64,000 bases of DNA from Capnocytophaga cynodegmi DSM 19736 (lineage in GTDB: Bacteria > Bacteroidota > Bacteroidia > Flavobacteriales > Flavobacteriaceae). The notes beneath the pieces were generated by a model, which saw only the letters and a list, made by a program, of their open reading frames with translations, ran no database searches and had not been told where the DNA came from. The DNA is taken from NCBI RefSeq assembly GCF_000379185.1, contig NZ_KB900726.1:62001-126000 (forward strand), given 5' to 3'. This document shows, piece by piece, positions 36,877 through 45,272 of the stretch. The position numbers and the translations under genes are program-made. Position 1 is the stretch's first letter, and each line of letters begins with the position of its first letter.

Positions 36877-37911
36877 TTAAATAAAACTTGTCAAATTCAC
36901 AATTTCTCCTGTAGAATCATCTTTAAATACCAATTGAAACCCTTGAAACTCCTTAAGCTTTTGAAGTCGAGGTAGGAAGGCTTCTAAGATTTCTTTCTGA
37001 CGAGTTGCCCAATCAGAATGTGGTGTGTACTGACTCAGTTTGCGTTGATAAACCAATTTATCCGTTATGTTTTTATCCATACGCCAGTTGAGTTGCTTCA
37101 AAAGTTCATATACAGGAGAAGATTCCTCAGGTATGGGAGAAAAATACAACCAAAGCATTCCTTCTATTTTTTGTAACTGAAGAGGAGGAGAGTCCGTATC
37201 TTTATCATAATAGTAAGTTTGATTTTGATATTCAAAACCGATTTCTTTCTCCAAAAGCTCCTCTAAATCTTCGCGAGTGATAAGTCCCTGATAGCTATCT
37301 ACACCTTTGCCATAATTCACTTTATACGTGTGAGTAAACCATTCTCGCTGATAAAGCTCAGAAACAATACGTTGCTTTTCTTCTGACAGATAAGGCAAAT
37401 GTGTACGAAGCATATTATCAGTATTTTCTTTGAAACTGCCGTCCATTATCAATCCTTCTTCATAAACATCACAAACCGACTTACAAAGCTCAGCAAAGAT
37501 AAAGTCCTCTAAATTCTTTGCTAATATCTCAAGCTCTACATCATCGTGAGGAAGTAACACAATCAGCGGTTCAGCTGCCTCAATTTCTTCTGGGAAATGA
37601 TACCAAAAGCAATAATAATCACCTCCACCAGTCCGCCCAAATGGAACAAACAGATAGTCAGGATTTATCTCACGATAGTCATCAGGGTCGCGCATCTCTT
37701 CGATGGCAGATTGGATTTCTTCTATGGGTGTTACTTCAAAATCTTGACCATATAGTAATAAAGGCGGGTTAGCTTTCAGCTTTGGATAGGTTAGTTGTAA
37801 CCAATCGGAAGAATATTCCCCTAAATTAAGCATATTATTTTGATATAATTCTTTGTATAATGCAGGATATTCAAATCTAAATTCTTGTTCTAAGGCTTCT
37901 AACTTTTTCAT
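36877..37911 (-). CDS. SMI1/KNR4 (SUKH) family protein
   Basis: The 344-residue protein starts with a SUKH-type segment (LEQEFRFEYPALYKELYQNN) and contains YLFVPFGRTGGGDYYCFWY, the conserved loop of SMI1/KNR4 proteins. A second half of about 170 residues is not recognised. Family members often act as immunity proteins against polymorphic or contact-dependent toxins. It lies 62 bp after the DUF2262 gene, so the two are probably co-transcribed. No toxin gene is present in the window. Confidence 0.82.
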   Translation of the reverse strand: MKKLEALEQEFRFEYPALYKELYQNNMLNLGEYSSDWLQLTYPKLKANPPLLLYGQDFEVTPIEEIQSAIEEMRDPDDYREINPDYLFVPFGRTGGGDYYCFWYHFPEEIEAAEPLIVLLPHDDVELEILAKNLEDFIFAELCKSVCDVYEEGLIMDGSFKENTDNMLRTHLPYLSEEKQRIVSELYQREWFTHTYKVNYGKGVDSYQGLITREDLEELLEKEIGFEYQNQTYYYDKDTDSPPLQLQKIEGMLWLYFSPIPEESSPVYELLKQLNWRMDKNITDKLVYQRKLSQYTPHSDWATRQKEILEAFLPRLQKLKEFQGFQLVFKDDSTGEIVNLTSFI

Positions 37912-37973
37912 TATTTGTATGTTTATTGTATTCTTTTTAATATGTTAATTTTCAAAATTGCTAAGGTAATTTA

Positions 37974-38933
37974 TTATCCTTGCATACCTCCAAAGGATAA
38001 TTTTTTCTTGTTATTGATTTCAATAACTAAGGTGTGTCCTCCAAAATAATCAGGTGAAGTTACAAGATTTATATCGATACTTTCAATAGTTCCTTCTTCT
38101 AAAAGTACAGAAATCCCTTCAATATAAATGCTTTTGATTAGTTCTTCTTCCGTAATAGGAGTAGTTAAAATAGTGTTATCATACAGGATAGCTTTCCCTT
38201 TCTTCTTTATTTCAGTAGTTGCCCAATCGTTGAAATGACTTAAAAAGTCCTCAGCTTCTAAAGCAAAAGTAAGTATCATTTCGCGATTATCTTCTATCCA
38301 TTGCAAACGATTGCTAATAGCTTTTTTGGAATCATAATTGCCAATAATGTTGATTTCTGTTTCCTTTCCCCAGATAGTTGCAGTAGTTTGGTATTCATCA
38401 TCACAATCAGTAGGTATAAACTTACCTAAAGTTATTTTATTCCCTACGGAAGAGATGACTTTTTTCTTCATAGGTTTTTTCTGGAATGCTTCAGGAATTG
38501 GTTCATTTTTACTTGTGGCTAAAGCTCTTTGATACGAAGCTATGTCTTCTTTTGCATATTTTGTAGGAGCTTCTACACGTTGCTTTTTCAAATAATCAAG
38601 CAGATTATTTTGCTCAATAAGAAGTATTTCCATTGCCGAAGTTAGGAAGATTGTTTGCGGAAAACCTAAATATGTTACATCTTTTTCTTCTTCGGGTTTA
38701 CCAAATTTCTCGTTGATATAAAGGCAAACTAACGTCTGATTTTCTAAAAAGAATCGGTAAATTTCATCAATTGAAAGGTTGGATAACTTACATTGCTCAC
38801 TAATGATATTGTACAATTGTAATTCCATTGTATTGTAAATATCAATATGATATTCTTGGCTTAACTGCTTTATTAACTCCTGATATTCTGTGGTTTCTAC
38901 TACTTTCTTTAAATCTTGAATGCTGATACTCAT
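37974..38933 (-). CDS. DUF2262 domain-containing protein
   Basis: The 319-residue protein has an N-terminal helical half and a C-terminal DUF2262-like domain (about 170-319), with LGKFIPTD, ATIWGKETEINI, and the terminal DYFGGHTLVIEIN...FGGM pattern typical of that family. DUF2262 proteins occur among toxin-immunity gene sets. No signal peptide. It sits between the HU-like gene and the SMI1/KNR4 gene on the same strand. Recognition is from memory of the family pattern. Confidence 0.7.
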   Translation of the reverse strand: MSISIQDLKKVVETTEYQELIKQLSQEYHIDIYNTMELQLYNIISEQCKLSNLSIDEIYRFFLENQTLVCLYINEKFGKPEEEKDVTYLGFPQTIFLTSAMEILLIEQNNLLDYLKKQRVEAPTKYAKEDIASYQRALATSKNEPIPEAFQKKPMKKKVISSVGNKITLGKFIPTDCDDEYQTTATIWGKETEINIIGNYDSKKAISNRLQWIEDNREMILTFALEAEDFLSHFNDWATTEIKKKGKAILYDNTILTTPITEEELIKSIYIEGISVLLEEGTIESIDINLVTSPDYFGGHTLVIEINNKKKLSFGGMQG

Positions 38934-39028
38934 AATGTTTTGTTTTTATTTCATAATTAATTGTATTTAATTGTAAGTAGAAAATAGGGTTTTTGTTGTA
39001 TATTTTTCTATTAATGATAAGTAACACT

Positions 39029-39063
39029 AAAAGGCTTTCTAAGTATGTTTTTATAGAAAGCCT
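39029..39063 (-). terminator. Terminator after the HU-like gene
   Basis: 10-bp inverted repeat aggctttcta / tagaaagcct with a 12-nt loop, then TTTT on the minus strand; 32 bp past the HU stop. Confidence 0.7.
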
Positions 39064-39094
39064 GATAGCGTTTGAACAAATTATTGGTAGAAAA

Positions 39095-39475
39095 TTACTT
39101 TTTCTTAAAGGTGGCTACCTTAATCATATCGGATAACATCTTTCCTGGGCGGAAAAGAATATGAGCAGACTTCACTTTGGTTCCTGTAACATCTTCTTCC
39201 TTTTCTGATGGAGTCCCCGTAATTCCCATCTGAAGCGTAAAATGCTCTCCCACACGAACTATTTTCCCTTCAGATAAATCGTGCGTTACTTTGGTCAAAA
39301 CGGTTTCGAGTACTGCCAAAATATCTGCTTTTGATACAGTTGAAACCGACGAAGCATACATTGCTAAGTCATTGAGGTTTGTTTCGCCATCTCCCACAGC
39401 TTGAGGGTACCACTTAGCAGGTTCGGTAGGTTTCTGCGGGTTTCTTTTCTGTACTGCTTTAATCTTGATTGCCAT
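39095..39475 (-). CDS. HU-like DNA-binding protein, histone-like family
   Basis: A 126-residue protein (MAIKIKAVQKRNPQK start). It has the fold of the Bacteroidota HU-related family: NDLAMYASSVSTVSKADILAVLETVLTKV, then GEHFTLQMGITG and VKSAHILFRPGKMLSDMI. It should bind DNA non-specifically as a dimer and bend it. The frame runs 9 codons further upstream, but MAIKIKAVQK is the usual family start. A 22-bp-period array lies about 245 bp upstream. Confidence 0.9.
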   Translation of the reverse strand: MAIKIKAVQKRNPQKPTEPAKWYPQAVGDGETNLNDLAMYASSVSTVSKADILAVLETVLTKVTHDLSEGKIVRVGEHFTLQMGITGTPSEKEEDVTGTKVKSAHILFRPGKMLSDMIKVATFKKK

Positions 39476-39551
39476 AAGAATCTTTCTTTTAAAATTAAAC
39501 AAATAAACATTTTGTTGTATAACTCACTTATAATCCAAGTGATATACAAGA

Positions 39552-39559
39552 CAAATTTA
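39552..39559 (-). promoter_or_regulatory. -7 element of the HU-like gene
   Basis: TAAATTTG on the minus strand, 77 bp before the start; long leader. Confidence 0.5.
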
Positions 39560-39720
39560 GAAAAACAAACCTAAATTAGCTAATACTTTAACAAATATTT
39601 AATGATTTTACTTCTTTCTGTTTTAATAAATTATATATTGAAACAAGGTGTTTTTCATCTATAAAATTTAAGAAAGAAAAATAGGTTTCTTAAAAGTCAA
39701 AAAGAAGATAATTTAAAAAC

Positions 39721-39808
39721 ATCAGGAGCTTTTCAGTAAAACATCAAGAACTTTTCTTAAAAAGATACTGAGCTTTTTAGCAAAATATCAAGAGCTTTTT
39801 TGTAAGAG
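39721..39808. repeat. Degenerate tandem array B, 22-bp period, four units
   Basis: Units start at 39721, 39743, 39765 and 39787. Each begins atca or atac, then reads (g)agctttt-like and ends in an A-run. A weak fifth unit may follow. Confidence 0.8.
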
Positions 39809-39929
39809 ATATAAATTATTCATTTATAAGCTATTGTGAAGATGATTTTTTGGTCTTTTGTTTTTATAAAAAAGCAAGTAGTTTTTTGTGGAATTTATAA
39901 GTATAAACAAAAGAAATTAATGATGTATT

Positions 39930-40748
39930 TTATTTATCATCTCCTTGTGAAAACATTCTTTTGATTATAGTTTGTATCTCAAAAATATCGCTCATCGAAT
40001 AAAGTCCTATGGGACTTTTCAGATGGCTATTATCAGGAGGCGTGTCAATGGCACTTGCAATTAATGTAACTTGTCCTGCAGGGTCTGGCAGATATTTTAG
40101 TCCTCTGATGCTAAACTTACTGATTTTTGTTGTTCCATCACTATATTTTTCGCCAATAGATCGGGTGTTTTTTAGTTGGTCGAGCGTAGGGATTTCGTCA
40201 AAAGTCTTTTCATAAAACTCCACAACTGGGCTTTGATTGATGCCTGTATCCGTATGAATGTAAGCAATGTAAAAGATGTTTTCCAATTCTATTGCGATGA
40301 TATCCTTCGGACGATAAAAAGTAATTGATTCAGGCAATGCGGGGCGTCGCTTTAATGGCACGGGCGTACTTTGTAAAAGTTCCTTAATTTGTGGCGATTT
40401 CCTCTCGAAGTCATCACTCAAAACAACATCTTTGTTAAGTGCATCAATTGCGTCAATGGCTTGAGAGGTAATACTTGGCTGACTAAAACCATATTTGTGA
40501 AGCAGTGTAGCCATAGCAACAAGGGCTTTGTTTCTGTAATGTTTTTTGTTCTTTTCTGCGGAAGGTTTCAAAGCACAATCCCAACGTAATAACAATTTCG
40601 GAAGGATAGTTGCTAATTGCTTCTGTGGCGTTTCGTTAGCAGAACTGGTCATTGCCAACCAAACAAGCCGAGCTAAATCATCATCTATCGTTTCCACCAG
40701 ATATTTTGCTGCTAATTTGTCTAAGATTTGTGAATGTTTTATATTCAT
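39930..40748 (-). CDS. Hypothetical protein with Imm26-like domain
   Basis: The 272-residue protein has an N-terminal helical region (about 1-120) and a C-terminal beta-rich part beginning FYRPKDIIAIELENIFYIAYIH with PVVEFYEKTF after it. This resembles immunity protein 26 (GD-x-hydrophobic-AIPL-x-G start), but the match is only moderate. No signal peptide. It is part of the same minus-strand block as the SMI1/KNR4 and DUF2262 genes, which favours an immunity-type role; this is inference. Confidence 0.55.
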   Translation of the reverse strand: MNIKHSQILDKLAAKYLVETIDDDLARLVWLAMTSSANETPQKQLATILPKLLLRWDCALKPSAEKNKKHYRNKALVAMATLLHKYGFSQPSITSQAIDAIDALNKDVVLSDDFERKSPQIKELLQSTPVPLKRRPALPESITFYRPKDIIAIELENIFYIAYIHTDTGINQSPVVEFYEKTFDEIPTLDQLKNTRSIGEKYSDGTTKISKFSIRGLKYLPDPAGQVTLIASAIDTPPDNSHLKSPIGLYSMSDIFEIQTIIKRMFSQGDDK

Positions 40749-40799
40749 ATTGATACGTTCTTTTTAATGATTTTCTACTGAGGAAAGGCTCAAATGAAG

Positions 40800-40833
40800 C
40801 AAAAGGTTTAAAGCGTTTGCTTTAAACCTTTTG
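40800..40833 (-). terminator. Terminator after sufC
   Basis: 15-bp perfect inverted repeat caaaaggtttaaagc / gctttaaaccttttg with a 4-nt loop, 16 bp past the sufC stop. Confidence 0.88.
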
Positions 40834-40848
40834 TTATTTGATTTGTTT

Positions 40849-41586
40849 TTATTTCAGCCAATCATAGCCTTTTTCTTCAAGTTCGAGAGCGAGTTCTTTT
40901 CCGCCCGACTTCACGATTTTTCCATCGGCAAGTACGTGAACATAATCCGGAACAATGTACTCTAACAAACGCTGATAGTGTGTGATAACAATTACCGCAT
41001 TGTTTTGGCTTTTTAGTTTGTTTACTCCGTTTGCCACGATACGAAGAGCGTCGATATCCAATCCGGAGTCTGTTTCGTCCAATATCGCGACTTTTGGCTC
41101 AAGCATTGCCATTTGGAAGATTTCGTTACGTTTCTTTTCTCCCCCTGAAAAGCCTTCGTTAAGTGAACGAGATAAGAAATCTTTGTTGATTTCCAAAAGT
41201 TCAGCTTTCTCGCGGATTTTCTTTAGAAGCTCAGCCGCAGGCATTTCCTCTTCACCACGAGCTTTTCTCGCTTCGTTTACCGCAGTTTTTATGAAGTTTG
41301 TAACGGAAATTCCGGGGATTTCCACAGGATATTGAAAGGACATAAATATTCCCTTGTGGGCTCTTTCTTCGGGAGCGTCTTCCAAAATGCTTTCTCCTTC
41401 CAAAATGATGTCTCCCTCAGTAACTTCGAAGTTTTCATTGCCCGAAATCACTGCCGAAAGCGTGGATTTTCCTGCTCCGTTAGGTCCCATAATGGCGTGA
41501 ACCTCACCTGCTTTTACATTCAGGTTGATGCCTTTTAAAATTTCTTTATCCTCCACAGAGGCGTGTAAGTTCTTTATCTCTAACAT
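40849..41586 (-). CDS. sufC: Fe-S cluster assembly ATPase SufC
   Basis: The 245-residue ABC-type ATPase has Walker A GPNGAGKST, Q-loop SFQYP, signature FSGGEKKR, Walker B VAILDETDSGLD, and H-loop VITHYQRLL. SufC drives the SufBCD scaffold. It lies 33 bp after a secreted hydrolase gene, with which it might be co-transcribed, and is 3.7 kb from sufB and 4.8 kb from sufD. A strong terminator follows. Confidence 0.96.
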   Translation of the reverse strand: MLEIKNLHASVEDKEILKGINLNVKAGEVHAIMGPNGAGKSTLSAVISGNENFEVTEGDIILEGESILEDAPEERAHKGIFMSFQYPVEIPGISVTNFIKTAVNEARKARGEEEMPAAELLKKIREKAELLEINKDFLSRSLNEGFSGGEKKRNEIFQMAMLEPKVAILDETDSGLDIDALRIVANGVNKLKSQNNAVIVITHYQRLLEYIVPDYVHVLADGKIVKSGGKELALELEEKGYDWLK

Positions 41587-41619
41587 TTTATATATTGATT
41601 TTTTAATTTATTTTCTATT

Positions 41620-43020
41620 TTAATTTAGGTGTACTTCCACAGCGGCAGGGAATACTCTTTCAGGGTCAAAGAAAGTAGCACAGCTATTGACAAGGTGTTG
41701 AACATCAGGTTGTAGCATTCCTTTGAAAACTTGTTTATTATTCACTACAACAGTAACTTCTTTGCTGAAATCCACCAAATTTTGGTTCAAATAAACAACA
41801 AATTTTCCTTTCTGCAAAGGAATATGCGTTTTTTGATATTTCGTGAATAAGTTCCAACGAGGACTTCTTTCAATTCCCTTATAAGTAACTTCATCAACAT
41901 TGATACTTACTTTGTTATCAACGATGTTCATCGTGTAACGCACACGCTCCGCTCCACGTTCTTTGATAGCAATGTTATAAAATCCTTTTCGGTAGATGCC
42001 GTCCATCGGGAAATCCTCCCAAACTACTTTTTTCGGATGCGGATTACGTGTATATTGCTTTAGCCAAGGTGTCGTAGGGCGATAGTCTATTCCGTGTCCT
42101 TTGTTAGGAATTAACTCAATATGATGTACAAATCCCTGAGGGTCTTCGGCTTTAAACTTTTCAAATTCTTCTTTAGCATATTGAGTAAATAAATCTCGAT
42201 GAAACATATTATCGTTTGCCCCTGTTCGCAGTGAAAAAGCAATATTTCGGCAGTTTTCTACCGGAGCGTTTATGAGTGGTTCGCCTCCTGCCATCGGACC
42301 TGCCCCCGCCAAATAATCAGCATAAAAAGAAGCTAATCGCTGACTTCCGTAACCTCCTTCAGATATTCCGAAGAAATACACTCTATTAGCGTCTACTTTC
42401 CCTGAAAGAAAAGCCAATCGGAGTAGTTTCTCCCAAGCAAATTGTTTTGCCTTTTGCCACCAACGATACAGTTCGCCCGTATTGGGAATTTGCGGAATGA
42501 AATAGGCAGATGGAGCATCTTCAAAGTGTCGTGCAAGAGTCTTTCCGTTAGCCCACTCCTGATGTTTATCGCCCGAACCGTGCATATACACAAAAAGCGG
42601 ATACCCTTTTTCAGGTTGATTGCCTTTGGAAGCCCAATAGAAAGGCATTATAGCATTTGCCTCCAAGTTAGCGGGAAGTTGCCAACGATTGCCTTGAGTA
42701 GCATTGGTAAGAGGAGCTAAATCTCCTAACTTCTCTTCAGAAAAACTTTGGTTTGCTTCTTTCCAACTTTGCCAAATTTCTTGTTGCGTATGGGCTATTT
42801 CAGTAAGCGACAAGGTTTTCCCTTCTTGAAAAGACGTTGTTTTACCCGATAGGTGTTCTACGAAAAATTGTTTGACCTTTTCTTTGGATATATTCCCTTT
42901 TGGGGCTTCTTGCTCCGGCTTAGGGATTTCTTGTTCTTTTGGAGGTTCAGTATGTTCTGCTTTGCTGCAAGATGTACTTGCCAAAGCCCAAAGTGTGATG
43001 AATAAAAATGCTTGTTTCAT
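41620..43020 (-). CDS. Secreted alpha/beta hydrolase lipoprotein, PHB-depolymerase/esterase-like
   Basis: A 466-residue lipoprotein (signal about 1-18, lipobox ending ASTSC) with a Pro/Glu-rich linker (PPKEQEIPKPEQEAP), then a serine-hydrolase domain with LFVYMHGSGDKHQEW and nucleophile GISEGGYGS; DN and GHGID may supply the acid and His. The C-terminal 130 residues are beta-rich. Probably surface or periplasmic esterase or peptidase. It lies between the DJ-1/PfpI gene and sufC, where it interrupts the usual suf order. Confidence 0.83.
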   Translation of the reverse strand: MKQAFLFITLWALASTSCSKAEHTEPPKEQEIPKPEQEAPKGNISKEKVKQFFVEHLSGKTTSFQEGKTLSLTEIAHTQQEIWQSWKEANQSFSEEKLGDLAPLTNATQGNRWQLPANLEANAIMPFYWASKGNQPEKGYPLFVYMHGSGDKHQEWANGKTLARHFEDAPSAYFIPQIPNTGELYRWWQKAKQFAWEKLLRLAFLSGKVDANRVYFFGISEGGYGSQRLASFYADYLAGAGPMAGGEPLINAPVENCRNIAFSLRTGANDNMFHRDLFTQYAKEEFEKFKAEDPQGFVHHIELIPNKGHGIDYRPTTPWLKQYTRNPHPKKVVWEDFPMDGIYRKGFYNIAIKERGAERVRYTMNIVDNKVSINVDEVTYKGIERSPRWNLFTKYQKTHIPLQKGKFVVYLNQNLVDFSKEVTVVVNNKQVFKGMLQPDVQHLVNSCATFFDPERVFPAAVEVHLN

Positions 43021-43112
43021 AAATCGTTATGTTTGTAATAGTAGTTATATGTCAGTTATTTTTGGTTTTATTTTATGTGTGATGTTACCTTTCCTTGTTT
43101 GGAAAATATTGT

Positions 43113-43140
43113 GTACGGACAAAATATATTTTGTCTCTAC
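43113..43140. repeat. Solitary 28-bp palindromic element
   Basis: Begins gtacggac and ends gtctctac, with an imperfect dyad; same 28-bp length and ends as the elements at 43863-43995 and 44618-45168. Confidence 0.7.
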
Positions 43141-43167
43141 GAAAAAAATACTATCTCTCTTTATTTA

Positions 43168-43752
43168 TTAAGAAAATATATCATTTTCTTTGTCAGAATT
43201 CCATACATATTCAATGTGCGTAGCAATTTGCTGTGCTTTCTCTTGTCCAAATCTATCTGCTACAAAAGCTAAAGCCATATCAATCCCTGCGGAAACCCCT
43301 GACGAGGTATAAAACTTTCCATCAACCACCCATCGGGCTTTTCGCTTCCAACAAACATCAGGAGCCATTTGTACTGCCCAATCAAAAGCCTTTTTATTGG
43401 AGGTTGCTTCACGATTATTGAGCAATCCTGTTTTTGCAAGTAATACGCTACCTGTGCAAATACCTAAACAAAATTCAGCCTTTTTTGCAAAAGAAGAAAG
43501 GGTATCTATAAAAATGGAATCATCAACCAATCTTCTTGTTCCTTGTCCGCCCGGAATTAATAGAATACCCGTAGGATTGCTCTCTGTTATTTTATGTGTG
43601 ATAATTTGCGTTCCCTGTTTGCTTGTTATAATTCCCCCATTGATGGAAAAATATTTCAGATTGAATGTTTCTACTTTTCCAAGAATTTCCACAGGACCAA
43701 ACAGGTCTAAAGTTTCAAAATCATCAAATAGAAATAAATTTATGTCCGTCAT
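43168..43752 (-). CDS. DJ-1/PfpI family protein
   Basis: A 194-residue single-domain protein of the DJ-1/PfpI superfamily. The nucleophile elbow GICTGSVLLAKTGLL has the conserved Cys, and GVSAGIDMALAFVADRFG is typical of the GlxA/isonitrile-hydratase-like group. No DNA-binding (AraC) domain follows, so it is likely an enzyme rather than a regulator. Its reaction is not evident. Same strand as the suf genes. Confidence 0.88.
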   Translation of the reverse strand: MTDINLFLFDDFETLDLFGPVEILGKVETFNLKYFSINGGIITSKQGTQIITHKITESNPTGILLIPGGQGTRRLVDDSIFIDTLSSFAKKAEFCLGICTGSVLLAKTGLLNNREATSNKKAFDWAVQMAPDVCWKRKARWVVDGKFYTSSGVSAGIDMALAFVADRFGQEKAQQIATHIEYVWNSDKENDIFS

Positions 43753-43862
43753 TTTATGTTAAAAATATTATTTATTTTATTCATAACAAAATATAGTTTG
43801 TTCAATGGCATATATTTTATTACTTAAATGGATTGTAATTTTCAGCTATTGAAAAAAATAAT

Positions 43863-43995
43863 GTACGAGAGAAACACTTTTCGCCCTTACAGAAAAATAT
43901 GTTATCCCTATCGTGAAAATGTAATTTTCGGACGAGACACATCGCGTCCCTACAATAAAAACACAATGTACGGGCGAAGCATTTTCCGCCCCTAC
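43863..43995. repeat. Three 28-bp palindromic elements in 21-bp register
   Basis: Units at 43863-43890, 43926-43953 and 43968-43995. Starts are 63 and 42 bp apart, both multiples of 21. Typical ends are gtacg and cccctac. The middle unit is degenerate at its 5' end. The frames that cross this block are not genes. Confidence 0.82.
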
Positions 43996-44024
43996 ATTTT
44001 TTTGTTTTGTACCACCTTGCGGAC

Positions 44025-44336
44025 TTACCTTTTATCCTCAATACCGAATTCTCGCCACTGACTTTGCTGATAATCCATCTTGGCTCTCTTCCGAGCAACC
44101 GATTGTTTGTCGGTAAGCAGCTTGAGTTGCTTGTCAAACTCCTCAGTTTTCGATTTTAAATCGGCTTTGAGCTTCTCTTGTTCGCTGTTTAGGGTTTCGA
44201 CTTTGTTTTTTAAGGCTTCCAACTCATCGATAAAAGCCTCATCAATCCCTGCGGGTAGATTATCCTTGTGATTTCTAAGCCCGTCAATCATTAACTTTAC
44301 AGATTTGATGTTTTCTGCATACGATTTCCTTGCCAT
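44025..44336 (-). CDS. Small coiled-coil protein, WREFGIE family, paralog 1
   Basis: A 103-residue, highly charged protein predicted to be a long coiled coil (heptads from about 30 to 90), starting MARKSYAENIKSVKLMIDGL and ending SQWREFGIEDKR. The product of 49767-50096 has the same plan and the same WREFGIE end, so the two are paralogs. I do not recognise a named family. No signal peptide. Repeat blocks lie on both sides: 28-bp palindromes downstream and the 21-bp field upstream. Confidence 0.72.
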   Translation of the reverse strand: MARKSYAENIKSVKLMIDGLRNHKDNLPAGIDEAFIDELEALKNKVETLNSEQEKLKADLKSKTEEFDKQLKLLTDKQSVARKRAKMDYQQSQWREFGIEDKR

Positions 44337-45272
44337 AATAATTCAATTTTAATGGTTAATATTCCGTTTAAGCCTTCCACCTTTGTTATCCATTAGTTTT
44401 TGGGCTATTTCATTAAAAAACAAGCAAATATCGAGCCAAATATTACTTATTATCAGCTTTTTATGAACGTATTTATCAACACTCTTTGTTTTTGTAACGT
44501 GGATTGTATTTCTGCTGATGTTAATTTATATCTATATTGCTTAAAAAACACCTTACATCACATTGCTCTACACAATGTACGGAAGAAATATCTTATATCA
44601 TAATCGCTCTACATAATGTACGGGCGTATTGCAATACGCCCTTACGGGAAATATCTCATATCACATCACTATGCACAATGTAAGGGCAAAAGATGTTTTG
44701 CCCCTACGGGGAAATATTTTATATCATATTGTCCTGCATAATGTACGGGCGTATTGCAATACGCCCCTACGGGAAATATCTTATATCACATCACTATGCA
44801 CAATGTAAGGGCAAAAGATGTTTTGCCCCTACGGGGAAATATTTTATATCATATCGTCCTACACAATGTACGGGCGAAATATTTTTCGCCCCTACAAGGA
44901 AATGCCTTGTACTATTAGGGATATTGTCCATCCCTTTAGGGAAACACTCTATCCCTTTAGGGAAATGCCTTGTACCATTAGGGATATTGTTCATCCCTTT
45001 AGGGAAATACGTTATCCCTGATGAAAAATGTTCTATCCCTTTAGGGATTTGTCTTATCCCTTATAGAAAAACAAAATATTTTGATGAAATACGCTTTATC
45101 TCTATAGGGAAATGTTTTATATTACATTATTTTAAACGATGTAAGGGTGTATTGCAATACACCCCTACTGTATTAACGCCTTGTTATGGTTGTTTTCTGT
45201 GAAAAATAGCTTGAAACTTGGCTTTTTCATCTTTCTTTTTGAAAAAGATTATTGGGTGTCGAGCCTCTCGAC
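44337..45272. other. 936-bp repeat-rich intergenic region
   Basis: Between the coiled-coil gene and the sufB stop. About 44575-45170 is repetitive (array C); the first 230 bp show nothing recognisable. Open frames of 60-170 codons here are composed of repeats and shift with them, so no gene is called. Confidence 0.8.
44618..45168. repeat. Array C: palindromes and 21-bp units in one register
   Basis: 28-bp palindromes start at 44618, 44680, 44743, 44805, 44868 and 45141. The first five are spaced 62-63 bp (about 3 x 21), the last 273 bp (13 x 21). The stretch 44896-45130 between the last two holds 21-bp units with tccctttaggg, where the gg(g)a core falls at 44918, 44939, 44960, 44981, 45002, 45023, 45044, 45065, 45086 and 45107. 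Ends of the palindromes read gta(c/a)ggg and cccctac; centres vary (tattgcaata, aaaagatgtttt). Confidence 0.9.

Larger units (their letters stand above)
39476..39929. other. Intergenic region with HU promoter and array B
   Basis: 454 bp without a gene. It holds the HU -7 element (39552-39559) and the 22-bp-period array (39721-39808). The remaining DNA is AT-rich with nothing recognisable. Confidence 0.75.

Noticed and set aside
43863-45168. Insertion-sequence ends
   Set aside because: Palindromes are short and lack an associated transposase or target-site duplications.
44693-45202. 169-codon plus-strand open frame upstream of sufB
   Set aside because: It runs through palindromes and 21-bp units, with repeated peptide blocks that mirror the DNA repeat. 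A period divisible by three keeps it open.
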